Positions 27,459 through 37,109 are shown, counted from the first letter of the stretch. The stretch is DNA of 64,000 nucleotides from Candidatus Pseudobacter hemicellulosilyticus (GCA_029202545.1 CP119311.1:4712001-4776000), one strand, 5' to 3'. Notes: a model not told the origin generated them from the sequence alone. A program made the numbers and translations.

Positions 27459-28790
27459 ATGCGCTTAAAGAATTTCATTTTCTGGGTAGTTTCAGGCAGC
27501 CTCTCCGGGGCTGCCTTTCTTTCCTGCTCCCGATCAGGTACGCTCCATCATGAGCCTGTTGCTGTCAGGGTGCAGAACGATTCCCTGTCGGCCCTCAGCG
27601 CCCGCATCCGCTTCAGCCTGGACCAGGCGGCGCCCGCCAGTATTGTTTACTGGGAAAAAGGGACCACCCTCAAGTTCAATACACCGGAGAATAGCACCCG
27701 CCTGCAGCACAGTATCCCGCTTTTCCACCTCAAAGAACAAACAGCCTATGAGTTTAGCATCCTTACGGAAGGAGCGGAAAGCAGCACCCATGCCTTCACC
27801 ACGGCGGCCATACCGGCTCATGTAAAGAAATTTTATTCAGAAGAACAGCGCCAGATCCGGGATGCCAATAACGGCTATATCCTTTTCTACAGCCGCTATG
27901 CACCCGCCACCGCTTACCTGATTGACCCATCAGGAAAGATTGCCTGGTACAGGACCACGCCCCATATGCTGAAGGTGGCGCGGCTTACGCAGCAGCAAAC
28001 CCTGCTCTGGCTGGAAGATGAACACAATACTTCTTTCGGGGATGGCAATGTGATCCTGGAAACCAGTCTCGCCGGCGATACGCTGTTTTACCTGAAGCAG
28101 GGCCAAAAGGGATTTGACCGTTCTGTTCACCACGACCTGGACCTCAATCCCAAAGGCAATATCGTTGCCGTTACCAATGTGCTGCAGGGCAGCGCCATAC
28201 CGGGCGATGGGCTGATGGAATTAGACCGGCAGGGCAATAAGATCTGGGAATGGACCACTTTTGACACCCCCGATGCGGCTGACCTGGGCATTCATGCACA
28301 GCCCTGGATCAACTCCCTGGATATAGATACCGATGGCAATTACATTGTTTCGCTCCGCGCTTTTTCGCAGGTATGGAAAATAAATGCCGCCAGCGGCAGC
28401 ATACACTGGAAGCTGGGAAAAAATGGCAATGTAGCTATGGACCCGCAGGACCATTTCCAGTTTCAGCACTATGCGCACCGCAACCCGGCAGGACATATTA
28501 TGCTGTTTGACAATGGCAGCGCCGACCGGCCCTTCAGTCGCCTGCTTTCCTTTCAAATAAATGAACAAACCCTGCAGGCGTCACCAGTGATCCGGCAGGA
28601 ACTGCCGGCGCAATATTATTCCGCCATCATGGGCAGCACCATGCTGCTGCCTGACCAGCAGTTGCTGACGGCCAGCTCCAATAACAGCACTATTCTCAAG
28701 ACCTCCGCCTCCGGGGATATCCTGTGGACCCTGAAAGTAGCTGAACCGGTATACAGGGCTGAATACATCGGAGATCCCTTCCCCAGGTAG
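27459..28790 (+). CDS. Arylsulfotransferase (ASST)-family lipoprotein
   Basis: A 443-residue lipoprotein (lipid Cys23 in 'GAAFLSCSRSG'); the ATG at 27459 places the signal at the N-terminus. An N-terminal Ig-like domain (about 30-120) precedes a beta-propeller with repeated 'GKIAWY', 'GNKIWEW' and 'GSIHWKLG' blades and the family's conserved 'HHDLDLNPKGNIV' and 'HAQPWINSLDIDTDGNYIVSL'. ASST enzymes move sulfate between phenolic compounds using a catalytic His, and related propellers may only bind. Its place behind SusC/SusD suggests a role in handling an aromatic or sulfated nutrient at the surface or in the periplasm. Confidence 0.85.
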   Translation: MRLKNFIFWVVSGSLSGAAFLSCSRSGTLHHEPVAVRVQNDSLSALSARIRFSLDQAAPASIVYWEKGTTLKFNTPENSTRLQHSIPLFHLKEQTAYEFSILTEGAESSTHAFTTAAIPAHVKKFYSEEQRQIRDANNGYILFYSRYAPATAYLIDPSGKIAWYRTTPHMLKVARLTQQQTLLWLEDEHNTSFGDGNVILETSLAGDTLFYLKQGQKGFDRSVHHDLDLNPKGNIVAVTNVLQGSAIPGDGLMELDRQGNKIWEWTTFDTPDAADLGIHAQPWINSLDIDTDGNYIVSLRAFSQVWKINAASGSIHWKLGKNGNVAMDPQDHFQFQHYAHRNPAGHIMLFDNGSADRPFSRLLSFQINEQTLQASPVIRQELPAQYYSAIMGSTMLLPDQQLLTASSNNSTILKTSASGDILWTLKVAEPVYRAEYIGDPFPR

Positions 28791-28864
28791 CAGCATTTTA
28801 TGGATACAAATGGTCCTGCCATGACTGGCAATTCTTTCTCCCTGTAGCGGGCTTCCCGCCGGCA

Positions 28865-28896
28865 TAAAAAAAAGTCTCTGTAAAAACAGAGACTCT
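28865..28896 (-). terminator. Intrinsic terminator of the TPR gene
   Basis: On the minus strand an 8-bp stem (AGTCTCTG with CAGAGACT) is followed by a run of T. It lies between convergent genes. Confidence 0.8.
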
Positions 28897-28953
28897 GAAC
28901 GTAAAAAACCCCGGTTAACATTAAAAACAAAAACGCTCTTATAACAACTTAAG

Positions 28954-30657
28954 TTATTTCATTTCTTTCTGCTTCCTGTCGTCAGCCGTACCATCCGTAC
29001 TGTTGCGGGCCTGTTGTCCTGGTTCTGCACTGGCGCCGGCAGCGGGTGTGCTGGCCATATTCTTTTCCAGGATCTCAATATAACGGGCGGCATCCTTATT
29101 ATCCCGATCAATGGTCAGTACTTTTTCCAGGTAGCTGATAGCGGCCGGGAAATCCTTGGCGGTATTGGTCTGGTAAGCGGCAATATACCCGTAGGATTCA
29201 ACCAGCCATTTGCGGTTGGTGGCATTGCTGGTATCCAGTTCCAGTACGGCGATCAGTTTTTCGTAATGGGGGATAGCGGTGCCGGTGACCATGCCGGAAT
29301 CCATCAGCGCATTACTGCGGGCGCGCCAGTAGTAGCCAAAGCCCTGCTCAGGATATTTACCGATATAGGTACCGAACACAGTATCTGCCAGCTGGTATTC
29401 CTCAGCACGGAAATGCGCCAGGCCCCAGTTGAACAGGTCCAGATTGGTAGCCCTGGCGTTATTGTCGTAGTATTTGCCTAACCAGCCGGCCTGCGCGCTG
29501 TAATTTTTGGTAGCGGCCATCAGGTTGCCCAGCTTTTTGTAGTACCCATAGTAGGCGGCGGAATCTTCCACTCTGGTCAGCGCTTTCTGGTAAAATAGTG
29601 CGGCAGAGTCTTCCTTGCCGGGTTGGGTGGCATAGAGTTCGGCCATCAGGTCGTAATCACGCAGCACATAATTGCTGTCCACTTCTTTGGCCAGGAAGGT
29701 ATGCATATAGTTCAGTGCAGTAGCCGTATCCTGTTTGCCCAGGTAGCTGTAGGCAAGCAGTTTGTAGAGCCGGGGAGAAGTATTCTCCGGGTGGGCGGCT
29801 ATCAGCTCATTGGTCTTGGTAATGGCCTGATCATACGCTTTGCCCAGGTAGAGCAGGTCTGCCCAGAGCAGGTCATTTTCAGGATTGGTATCTGTATTCG
29901 CTACATACTGTTTGAAATTGGCTGAGGCCTGGGCCACATCCAGGAAATAATAATGGTAATAAAGCTCATAGTAGGCCGGAGCAAAGGCTGCATCATTTTT
30001 GATGGCTTGCTCAAAATAGGTCACATACAACTCAGGATTTTTCTGGGCCACAAAGATCTTACCCAACTGGAAACTGGCGGGTGCATACTGCCCGTTGTTA
30101 TTGGCAATGGCAGCCTCATAGGAACGGTAGGCTTCCGTACCATTGGCCAGTTTGCGGTAAGCATCGCCCTGCAGGGTGAACAGCACAGGATCTTTCTTTT
30201 CTCTTTTGAAGGCTTTTTCCAGGGCCAGCAGGGCCTGGTTGCCATCACCGGCTTTGGCGTCCACATGGGCACGGGCAACAGCAGCCAGTACTTCCACATT
30301 CTTGTTCTTTGAATCGCTCATGGCCTTTTCAAAATAGAGATGGGCACTGTCGGCCTGACCGTTCAGGAGTGAGAGATGACCGCGCACCACGGTGAACAGT
30401 GGAGATTCCACTACAGCCGCAGGTGCATTGACCATCGTATCTTTAAAGGCCTGGATCTGGTCGTTCTGCAGGTAAGCCTGGGACAACCAGTACCAGGTAC
30501 GGGCGTTGGCCGGTTCTGCCTTCAATTGGGTATGCAATGCATCCCGGGCAGATTGGTACCTTTGATAGTAAAGGAATTGCTGGGGTTCCGGGGCTTGCTG
30601 CGCCTGAGCCATCATCACACCGGATAAAAGAACAGTCAACGTTGCGGGGATTCTCAT
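28954..30657 (-). CDS. Secreted/periplasmic tetratricopeptide-repeat protein
   Basis: A 567-residue protein with signal peptide MRIPATLTVLLSGVMMAQAQ. Nearly the whole length is TPR-like helix pairs. Good units are visible around 'PANARTWYWLSQAYLQND', 'YAPASFQLGKIFVAQKNPE' and 'PAISYLEKVLTIDRDNKDAARY'. A charged tail (DDRKQKEMK) closes it. TPR proteins act as scaffolds, and no enzyme motif is present. It stands alone, convergent with the sulfotransferase and divergent from a two-component pair, so no partner can be named. Confidence 0.85.
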   Translation of the reverse strand: MRIPATLTVLLSGVMMAQAQQAPEPQQFLYYQRYQSARDALHTQLKAEPANARTWYWLSQAYLQNDQIQAFKDTMVNAPAAVVESPLFTVVRGHLSLLNGQADSAHLYFEKAMSDSKNKNVEVLAAVARAHVDAKAGDGNQALLALEKAFKREKKDPVLFTLQGDAYRKLANGTEAYRSYEAAIANNNGQYAPASFQLGKIFVAQKNPELYVTYFEQAIKNDAAFAPAYYELYYHYYFLDVAQASANFKQYVANTDTNPENDLLWADLLYLGKAYDQAITKTNELIAAHPENTSPRLYKLLAYSYLGKQDTATALNYMHTFLAKEVDSNYVLRDYDLMAELYATQPGKEDSAALFYQKALTRVEDSAAYYGYYKKLGNLMAATKNYSAQAGWLGKYYDNNARATNLDLFNWGLAHFRAEEYQLADTVFGTYIGKYPEQGFGYYWRARSNALMDSGMVTGTAIPHYEKLIAVLELDTSNATNRKWLVESYGYIAAYQTNTAKDFPAAISYLEKVLTIDRDNKDAARYIEILEKNMASTPAAGASAEPGQQARNSTDGTADDRKQKEMK

Positions 30658-30828
30658 GAGCCTTGATTAAGTAGTATTATTAATAAATAATATAAAAAAC
30701 CGATATGGCTAAAATTAGGCAACCAGCATTAGTTTCGCCTTAATCCGGCATTAGAAATGAATTAGAATAGCATTTGCAACTGGTTTCCAAGCGGCTCAAA
30801 TACTTATTTTTAGCATGAATAGGTGTAT

Positions 30829-31524
30829 ATGGACGAAAGAAAAATACTGATAGTAGAAGATGAGAAGAAGATTGCCGACACCCTGAGGATCGGCCTGATA
30901 GAGAATGGCTATCATGCCGAGGTTGCCTATGACGGTCAGGTGGGGGAGAAGCTTTTTTTCCAGCATGGCTTTCACCTGGTGATCCTTGATATCAACCTGC
31001 CGGGCATCAACGGCTATGAGCTGTGTCGCATTATCCGCAACCACAATGCGGATGTTCCTATTATTATGCTCACCTCGCTCAGCCGCTTATCAGACAAGGT
31101 AGAAGGCTATACTGCCGGGGCTGATGATTACCTGGTAAAACCTTTTGAGTTCCGGGAGCTGCTGCTGAAAATGCAGGTGCTGCTGAAGCGCACCATGAAC
31201 CAGCAGCTGCCCGTGGGCAATATACTGCGTGCGGCCGACCTGGAGATGGACCTGGACACCAAAGCAGTACGGCGCGATGGCAGGGCCGTGAACCTCACTG
31301 CCAAAGAATTCCAGCTGCTGGAATACCTGCTGCGCAATAAGAACCGCGTGGTGTCCCGTGCAGATATCTCTATCAATGTATGGGATATCGACTTTGACAC
31401 CAATACCAATATCATTGATGTATATATCAGTTACCTGCGGAACAAGATCGACAAGGAGTTCCCACAGAAGCTGATCCAGACCCAGATTGGGATGGGCTAT
31501 ATCTTAAAAGAAAACGAACGCTGA
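30829..31524 (+). CDS. OmpR/PhoB-family response regulator
   Basis: A 231-residue regulator. The receiver has 'ILIVEDEKKIADTL', phosphoacceptor Asp54 in 'LVILDINLPG' and Lys in 'YLVKPFEF'. The C-terminal winged helix (about 135-231) includes 'LTAKEFQLLEYLLRNKNRVVSR' and the CopR/CusR-like end 'LIQTQIGMGYIL'. The ATG at 30829 is preferred to a GTG six bases upstream. Its stop overlaps the start of the kinase gene by one base. Confidence 0.95.
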   Translation: MDERKILIVEDEKKIADTLRIGLIENGYHAEVAYDGQVGEKLFFQHGFHLVILDINLPGINGYELCRIIRNHNADVPIIMLTSLSRLSDKVEGYTAGADDYLVKPFEFRELLLKMQVLLKRTMNQQLPVGNILRAADLEMDLDTKAVRRDGRAVNLTAKEFQLLEYLLRNKNRVVSRADISINVWDIDFDTNTNIIDVYISYLRNKIDKEFPQKLIQTQIGMGYILKENER

Positions 31525-32906
31525 TGCCGGTAAGGCTACGCATCACCCTGCTGTTTGGTATGATCGTGTTCACGATCCTGGCCCTCGTATGCGGCGCCGT
31601 GTATTATTTCTATTATACCAATCGCCAGAACGATATCCGCACCCGGCTCACCAACCGCGCCATCACCACCGGCAGGCTGCTGCAGCAATCAGACCTCTTT
31701 GACCGCGAGCTGCTGCAGCGCATTGACGCCAGCACCACCATCACCATGAAGTATAAATCGGTGCAGGTATACGATTACCAGAACAAACCAGTATATATCT
31801 ACAGCGATGTGCCGGGTGATACGGTGCCGATGGACCCGGATATCCTGAACCAGGCAAGGCTCAGGGAAACAAAGTATTTCCGGTCTGGCCGCAAGGATGT
31901 GGTGGCCTATCATTTTGTGGATGCCGATCGCAGGATCGTGATCCTTTCCGGGGGCTATGATGAGGATGGGCTGAAAAAACTGCAGCAACTGGAGTTGATC
32001 CTCTGGTCCTGCTTCCTGGGCGGCACCCTGGTGGCCTTTGGCGCCGGTTATTTCTTTTCCAGTCGCTTATTGCACCCCATCCGGAAAATAGCCGATGATA
32101 TCAATGAGATCTCGGCCCGCAACCTGGCCCGGCGGATGGAGACCGGCAAGGTTGCAGACGAATGGTCCTATCTCTCCGAAACCCTCAACCAGCTGCTCAA
32201 CCGCCTGCAGGAGAGCTTCGAGATCCAGCGGCGGTTTATCTCCAATGCCTCGCATGAGCTGTCCACCCCGCTCACCGCTATTTCCAGTCAGCTGGAAGTA
32301 TCCTTGCAAAAGAACCGGGAAGCAAGCCATTACCGGGGTGTGATGGAATCCGTATACCAGGATGTGCAGAACCTCAGCAAACTGACGCAGACCCTGCTGG
32401 AATTTGCCACGGCCTCCGATGATCCCGGCGGACTGGATATAGAACTGATCCGGATGGACGAGATCCTGATGCGCCTGCCGGCTGAGGTCAACAAGCTCAA
32501 GCCCGGTTATACGGTAGCGTTGCTGTTTGAGAACCTGCCGGAAAAAGAGGACCGGCTAATTGTGGCCGGCAACGCCGAACTGCTGTTCTCCGCCATCAAG
32601 AACCTGGTGTCCAACGCCTGCAAATATTCCGGGGAACACAAGGCCTATGTGAAACTGGCTACCCGGCCGGGTGGGGTGGTGATCACCATCAGTGATCATG
32701 GCATCGGCATTCCGAAGGAAGAGCTCCCTTTTATTTTCCAGCCCTTTTTCCGGGCGCACAATACTTATCCCGAATCAGGTTTCGGCCTGGGACTTTCGCT
32801 CTGCCACCGTATCATCAAATTGCATAAAGGGGATATTGCCGTAGCTTCGGAAGTAGGCGAGGGATCCTCCTTCACCATTGTACTGCCGGCCATCGGGAAG
32901 TTGTGA
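31524..32906 (+). CDS. HAMP-domain membrane sensor histidine kinase
   Basis: A 460-residue kinase with two membrane helices (about 8-30 and 155-180) enclosing a periplasmic sensor of about 125 residues. A HAMP domain (about 180-230), HisKA (His244 in 'ASHELSTPLTA') and HATPase ('NLVSNACKYS', 'DHGIGIPKEELPFIF', 'GFGLGLSLCHRII') follow. The layout matches CusS/heavy-metal-type kinases. It is translationally coupled to the OmpR-type regulator before it. No metal-resistance genes lie nearby, so the signal is open. Confidence 0.94.
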   Translation: MPVRLRITLLFGMIVFTILALVCGAVYYFYYTNRQNDIRTRLTNRAITTGRLLQQSDLFDRELLQRIDASTTITMKYKSVQVYDYQNKPVYIYSDVPGDTVPMDPDILNQARLRETKYFRSGRKDVVAYHFVDADRRIVILSGGYDEDGLKKLQQLELILWSCFLGGTLVAFGAGYFFSSRLLHPIRKIADDINEISARNLARRMETGKVADEWSYLSETLNQLLNRLQESFEIQRRFISNASHELSTPLTAISSQLEVSLQKNREASHYRGVMESVYQDVQNLSKLTQTLLEFATASDDPGGLDIELIRMDEILMRLPAEVNKLKPGYTVALLFENLPEKEDRLIVAGNAELLFSAIKNLVSNACKYSGEHKAYVKLATRPGGVVITISDHGIGIPKEELPFIFQPFFRAHNTYPESGFGLGLSLCHRIIKLHKGDIAVASEVGEGSSFTIVLPAIGKL

Positions 32907-32933
32907 TATCTTTAACCCTTGAATTTTAACCCA

Positions 32934-33437
32934 ATGGATACACCACCGCCCCTCAAAGGATCCCCCCACCTCGGCAAACGGGGAATAGCCACTTTTATAG
33001 ACTGCACCCTCGGGCTGATGCTGCTCTTCGGCTGCGCCTGCCTGCTACAGGGGAAACCGGCAGGGCAAGCCTATACCCTGGGCCAACTGTTCAACCCCAT
33101 TGCACTGGGCATCTATTTTGCCAGCCTGGTGCTCACAGAGTATTTTTTTGCAGCCACCCCCGGCCACCTGGCCACGGGTCTGCGGGTGGTAAGAACAGAT
33201 GGTTCAAAACCAGGATTGATCCAGGTCTTCAAAAGAAGACTGGCTGACTGCATAGAGCTTTATCTTACCCTCGGCATACTGGCAGTCTTCCTGGTCAGGG
33301 AGTCTGCGCTGGCCCAGCGACTGGGCGACCGATGGGCCGGTCTCCTTGTAAGGGACCATAAACTTATTCAGTCCGGGGATTCCGATATGGTGGATACTGC
33401 CAACAACACGATCACTGCGCCGCTGGAATTATTATAA
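32934..33437 (+). CDS. RDD-family membrane protein
   Basis: A 167-residue membrane protein with three predicted helices (about 20-38, 52-75 and 105-122). It has the RDD-type opening 'GKRGIATFIDCTLGLML' and the middle motif 'TPGHLATGLRVVRTDG'. RDD proteins have poorly defined roles, possibly transport. The ATG at 32934 is used rather than a TTG at 32919. A near-consensus -7 word lies just after the kinase stop, so it may have its own promoter. Confidence 0.8.
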   Translation: MDTPPPLKGSPHLGKRGIATFIDCTLGLMLLFGCACLLQGKPAGQAYTLGQLFNPIALGIYFASLVLTEYFFAATPGHLATGLRVVRTDGSKPGLIQVFKRRLADCIELYLTLGILAVFLVRESALAQRLGDRWAGLLVRDHKLIQSGDSDMVDTANNTITAPLELL

Positions 33438-33458
33438 GGCCCGCGACTCAATTAACCC

Positions 33459-33490
33459 TTTGAGCCGTATCTACTTTATCCTTACATTTG
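33459..33490 (+). promoter_or_regulatory. Consensus Bacteroidota promoter for ftsE
   Basis: TTTG (33459-33462), a 20-base spacer, then TACATTTG (33483-33490) match the -33/-7 consensus. The start codon is 24 bases downstream of the -7 box. Confidence 0.75.
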
Positions 33491-33513
33491 TTCCGGAACA
33501 ACGGACAATACTT

Positions 33514-34203
33514 ATGCAGGAATCCATCATCGAGCTCAGGCATGTCAATATCTATCAGGGAGCAAATCTTGTGCTGCAGGATGTGCAGCTGACCGTTAAA
33601 CGCGGTGAGTTTGTATACCTGGTGGGCAAGACCGGCACCGGTAAATCAAGTCTGCTGAAAACCATGTATGGTGATCTCCCCCTCAAAGAAGGAGAAGGTA
33701 CCGTAGTGGGCTTCAACCTCCGGGAAATGGACTGGAAAAAAGTACCCTTTCTCCGCCGTAACCTCGGCGTGGTATTCCAGGACTTCCAGCTGCTCACCGA
33801 CCGCAACGTGAACGATAACCTCAAATTCGTACTGCGCGCCACCGGCTGGAAAGATGAAAAACTGATGGATGAAAAGATCCTCGATGTGCTGGATAAAGTA
33901 AACCTGAAAGCAAAAGGTTTTAAAATGCCTTTTGAGCTGAGCGGTGGCGAACAGCAACGCATTGATATCGCCCGGGCCCTGCTCAATTCGCCCAAACTGA
34001 TCCTGGCCGACGAACCCACCGGTAACCTGGACCCGGAAACCTCAGACGAGATCATGCAGCTCCTGTTCCATATCTCGCGCGACTATGGCACTGCCATCAT
34101 GATGGCCACCCACAACTATAACCTCATCAACAAATTTCCCGCACGTATCGTACGTACAGAAAGAGGCCAGGTCATTGACAACGTCAGTATTCCAATGTAT
34201 TAA
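33514..34203 (+). CDS. ftsE: Cell-division ABC ATPase FtsE
   Basis: A 229-residue ABC ATPase. It shows Walker A 'GKTGTGKSSLLK', the Q-loop 'VVFQDFQLLTDRNVNDNL', signature 'LSGGEQQRIDIARAL', Walker B 'LILADEPTGNLDPE' and the switch His in 'MMATHNYNLI'. The 'LLTDRNVNDNLKFVL' stretch and the short length are typical of FtsE, which works with the membrane protein FtsX in divisome control of cell-wall hydrolysis. FtsX is not adjacent, which is common in this phylum. The start at 33514 fits the promoter; an upstream TTG lies inside the promoter. Confidence 0.88.
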   Translation: MQESIIELRHVNIYQGANLVLQDVQLTVKRGEFVYLVGKTGTGKSSLLKTMYGDLPLKEGEGTVVGFNLREMDWKKVPFLRRNLGVVFQDFQLLTDRNVNDNLKFVLRATGWKDEKLMDEKILDVLDKVNLKAKGFKMPFELSGGEQQRIDIARALLNSPKLILADEPTGNLDPETSDEIMQLLFHISRDYGTAIMMATHNYNLINKFPARIVRTERGQVIDNVSIPMY

Positions 34204-34206
34204 TAA

Positions 34207-35340
34207 CTATCCCCAGATCCATTGCATCAGCCTTCTGGCATTCTGCTGATTATTGAAGGTGTCCTCCAGTAAGCGCTGGCGAAGGACAATCTCTTCCTGG
34301 GTAAAAGGACTGTGGTACAGCTGCGCCACAATGGATTTGAAAGCATCGGCATTGGTACCGATATGACAGGCAGGCGCCAGGCTGGATTCCTTGACAGCCG
34401 CATCATTCACCACGCAATGACGGCCATTGAACAAGGCATTGATCAGCTTCAGCTTTACGCCCGTGCAATTAAAGGAAGGAAGGATATTGACCTGCGCCTT
34501 GGCAATCATGTCCTGCATTTCATCTTCCGAAGGATTGGCCACCACACAGGTACGCGGATACCGCTCAGCTACCCGCTCCAGCTTCCTGGACGGATCCTTG
34601 CCCGCTACAATGAAATTGACCGGCAGCTCACTGAACACTTCTTTCATGAGCCAGACCGCCGCTTTCTCATTCTCATCTACCGACAGGTTACCCTGGTATA
34701 AACAAAAACAACCAACGCCTTCCTGTGAACTGATGGCCGAAAAAGGCAGGAATACGGGCAGGAACGCGATATTTTTAGCGCCAAATTCTTCCCGGTAAGT
34801 ACGTACATCCTGCTCAGAAATGGCCAGCACCATTACTTTCTGCGCAATAGACGCCTCATAGGCGCGCAGCAGCTTGCTCTCATGCAGGTAATATAATTTT
34901 TTGAAAGGGGCCGTTGAGGTATTATACAGTTCCCGGTAATACTGGTACTCTACGTTCATGAGCCGCAGGATGATCTTCCGGCCCTCAAAACGTTCATCAT
35001 GCAGCAGGTAGGTGCAATGAATACCTTCCAGGAGAATGGGATGCTCATCCTGCAGCAGCCGCTCCGCCAGTTCGGGATTGGCGCGGGAGGCCACTATATA
35101 AGGTAGCTTATGAGAAAATCCTTTGTGGCCGCACTGACGGGGATAATACTTTACCTCTGCGCAGTATTTTTCCAGCTCGGGCTGCTCGCCCCGGCCGTAT
35201 TCAAAACAATGCAGGTGGATCTGTACGCCCGCATGGTGCAGGGCTATCAGTTTATAATACAGATCAAACAGTCCGCCATAGTTTACAGGGTAGGGGACGT
35301 CAAAGCAAACGATATGTAAGTGTCTTTCCAAAACCAACAA
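34207..35340 (-). CDS. Glycosyltransferase, GT4-like (GT-B fold)
   Basis: A 377-residue protein. The N-terminal half opens with 'LHIVCFDVPYPVNYGGLFDLYY', a donor-side GT-B pattern. The C-terminal half has 'GCFCLYQGNLSVDENEKAAVWLM', 'NFIVAGKDPS' and 'AQVNILPSFNCTGVKLKLINAL', like family 4 enzymes. No membrane segment is visible. It follows another glycosyltransferase gene with a one-base gap and is convergent with ftsE, three bases apart. It probably adds sugar to a surface polysaccharide or lipid; the donor is not known. Confidence 0.82.
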   Translation of the reverse strand: MLVLERHLHIVCFDVPYPVNYGGLFDLYYKLIALHHAGVQIHLHCFEYGRGEQPELEKYCAEVKYYPRQCGHKGFSHKLPYIVASRANPELAERLLQDEHPILLEGIHCTYLLHDERFEGRKIILRLMNVEYQYYRELYNTSTAPFKKLYYLHESKLLRAYEASIAQKVMVLAISEQDVRTYREEFGAKNIAFLPVFLPFSAISSQEGVGCFCLYQGNLSVDENEKAAVWLMKEVFSELPVNFIVAGKDPSRKLERVAERYPRTCVVANPSEDEMQDMIAKAQVNILPSFNCTGVKLKLINALFNGRHCVVNDAAVKESSLAPACHIGTNADAFKSIVAQLYHSPFTQEEIVLRQRLLEDTFNNQQNARRLMQWIWG

Positions 35341-35341
35341 T

Positions 35342-36427
35342 TCAGATTATATTCCTATAGAACGCAATCAGTTTCTTTTCTTCTTCCTGCCAGGTGAAAA
35401 TCTCTCTGGCGGTTAAACAATTTTGTTGCAATAAACCGTATAACTGTTCATCGTTCAATAGATTATTTAATTCCCGGGCAATTGAATCAGCACCCAGGTC
35501 GTCAATAAGAACAGCTATCTGGTACTGATTGTTTAATTCCCTGTAAACAGGGAAATCCACACAGAGCTGGGGCACACCACATTGCAGGTAATCAAAGAAG
35601 CGGTTGGCCAGGGAATAGTAGATACTCAGCCCTTCCCGGTCGCACAGCGTAATGCCCACCCAGGCCTTTTCAGTATAGGCGCGCAGGGCTTCCGGCAGTA
35701 TCCTTCCTTCAAAAATGATCTTCTCTTCCAGGTGGTGGGTGCGGACCAGGTCCAGGGCCTGCTCCATGAAATTGCCATCGCCGCAAACTATCAGCCGGGC
35801 ATCCACCTGTTTCATGGCCGGGATCAGGGTCTCAAAACAGCGACCTTCATTCACCGCTCCCTGGTACAGGATGAATTTCTCCGGTTTGGCCGGGATCTCC
35901 AGGGGCCGGGCGATGGGCACGTTCCGTACTACCTCATATTTAACTCCATACATCCTCCTGAACTCCATCGCTATCAATTCATTGACAGTATAACCTTGCA
36001 AAAAATAGGGGACTGTGTGGTGTTCCACCCATTTCCAGGCCCTGTGGATAGCCGGTCGGGTAGCCACCTCTTTCATTTCACAGAACAGCTCATGGGCGTC
36101 ATAGACCCGGGGGATCCTTTTTAGGCGGGACACCCAGTAACAGGGGAAAATGGTATCCAGGTCAATGGCGCAGATCAGGTTCATCCGTATAAAAAGGAGG
36201 TACCAGAACAGCCGGAAATTGTATTCGGCATACCATAGTTTACCTTTGCGGAAGAAACAGTGCAGGCGGCGCTGCCGGAAGGAGCGTTGCTCCAGGGGCA
36301 GTGAATGCCGCTGGCGGCAGCCAACCAGGGTAACCCGGTAACCGGCATTGGCCAGGGAACTGCAGATGCGGATCATGCGCTGGTCATACGAGAGATCGTT
36401 GGTAACGGTAAAAACAAGATGCTTCAT
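35342..36427 (-). CDS. Glycosyltransferase, GT4-like
   Basis: A 361-residue GT-B type protein. It starts 'MKHLVFTVTNDLSYDQRM' and has 'VYDAHELFCEM' at the domain border, 'FILYQGAVNEGRCFETLIPAM' and 'LIVCGDGNFMEQALDL' in the nucleotide-sugar-binding half, and a 'YYSLANRFFDYLQCGVPQL' helix where family 4 enzymes bind the donor. It is the first gene of a two-gene operon and is divergent from rpsO. Its role in surface glycan assembly is inferred. Confidence 0.85.
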   Translation of the reverse strand: MKHLVFTVTNDLSYDQRMIRICSSLANAGYRVTLVGCRQRHSLPLEQRSFRQRRLHCFFRKGKLWYAEYNFRLFWYLLFIRMNLICAIDLDTIFPCYWVSRLKRIPRVYDAHELFCEMKEVATRPAIHRAWKWVEHHTVPYFLQGYTVNELIAMEFRRMYGVKYEVVRNVPIARPLEIPAKPEKFILYQGAVNEGRCFETLIPAMKQVDARLIVCGDGNFMEQALDLVRTHHLEEKIIFEGRILPEALRAYTEKAWVGITLCDREGLSIYYSLANRFFDYLQCGVPQLCVDFPVYRELNNQYQIAVLIDDLGADSIARELNNLLNDEQLYGLLQQNCLTAREIFTWQEEEKKLIAFYRNII

Positions 36428-36587
36428 GCGGCAATGGGGGATAGGGAAATGACAGCCCGGGAACCAGGCGGGCGTGTGGAGGAATGAAAGCCGTAAGCAG
36501 CTGTGTTGGAAACCATAAAGACGGTAAATGTAGCCTTTTTTTTAAAAAAACCGGCCGGCCCCTCCGCCAGAATTAAAATTTATTCTA

Positions 36588-36595
36588 TACCTTTG
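36588..36595 (+). promoter_or_regulatory. -7 promoter element of rpsO
   Basis: TACCTTTG is an exact TAnnTTTG match 53 bases before the rpsO start, leaving about 50 nt of leader. The -33 element is weak. Confidence 0.55.
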
Positions 36596-36648
36596 CCGCC
36601 AAATTAAAGAAGAAGTAATTATTTGGATGTTTCTTAAAAAAAACTGAG

Positions 36649-36921
36649 ATGCCTTATTTAACTAACGAAAAAGTAGCAGAAATTTTCACCCAATACGGCG
36701 GTAGCGCTACTAACACTGGATCAATTGAAGGACAGATTGCTTTGCTTACAGAGCGTATCAACAGTATCTCCCTGCACCTCCAGGCTAATAAAAAAGATTT
36801 CTCCACACACAGGGGGCTGATGAGAATGGTAGGCCAGCGTAAACGCTTACTGAATTACCTGAGCAAACACAACCTGCAGGGATACCGCGCCCTGATCGAG
36901 AAACTCGGAATCAGAAAATAA
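36649..36921 (+). CDS. rpsO: 30S ribosomal protein S15
   Basis: A 90-residue protein of standard S15 length with 'GSIEGQIALLTERINSISLHLQANKKDFSTHRGL' type helices and the 'VGQRKRLLNYL' rRNA-binding segment. It binds the central domain of 16S rRNA early in 30S assembly. The gene order rpsO then pnp is conserved widely in bacteria and is kept here, with a terminator hairpin between the two. Confidence 0.97.
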   Translation: MPYLTNEKVAEIFTQYGGSATNTGSIEGQIALLTERINSISLHLQANKKDFSTHRGLMRMVGQRKRLLNYLSKHNLQGYRALIEKLGIRK

Positions 36922-36943
36922 GTTACTTGTGTAAATAAATGAA

Positions 36944-36981
36944 TATTCCCAACTGAAAACCGGTTGGGAATAATTCTTTTT
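36944..36981 (+). terminator. Intrinsic terminator after rpsO
   Basis: ATTCCCAAC pairs with GTTGGGAAT (nine bp), followed by a T-rich run. Confidence 0.75.
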
Positions 36982-37109
36982 ACACAGCGCTTTTTTTACC
37001 ATGATTTCAGCCAATTAGCACCTGTTTATTTTATTAACCGCGTCCCTGATCACAGCGCCCTTCCCACCTGATTGCTGTTGTTTCAGCAGGACCAAAAACT
37101 GAGATTATT

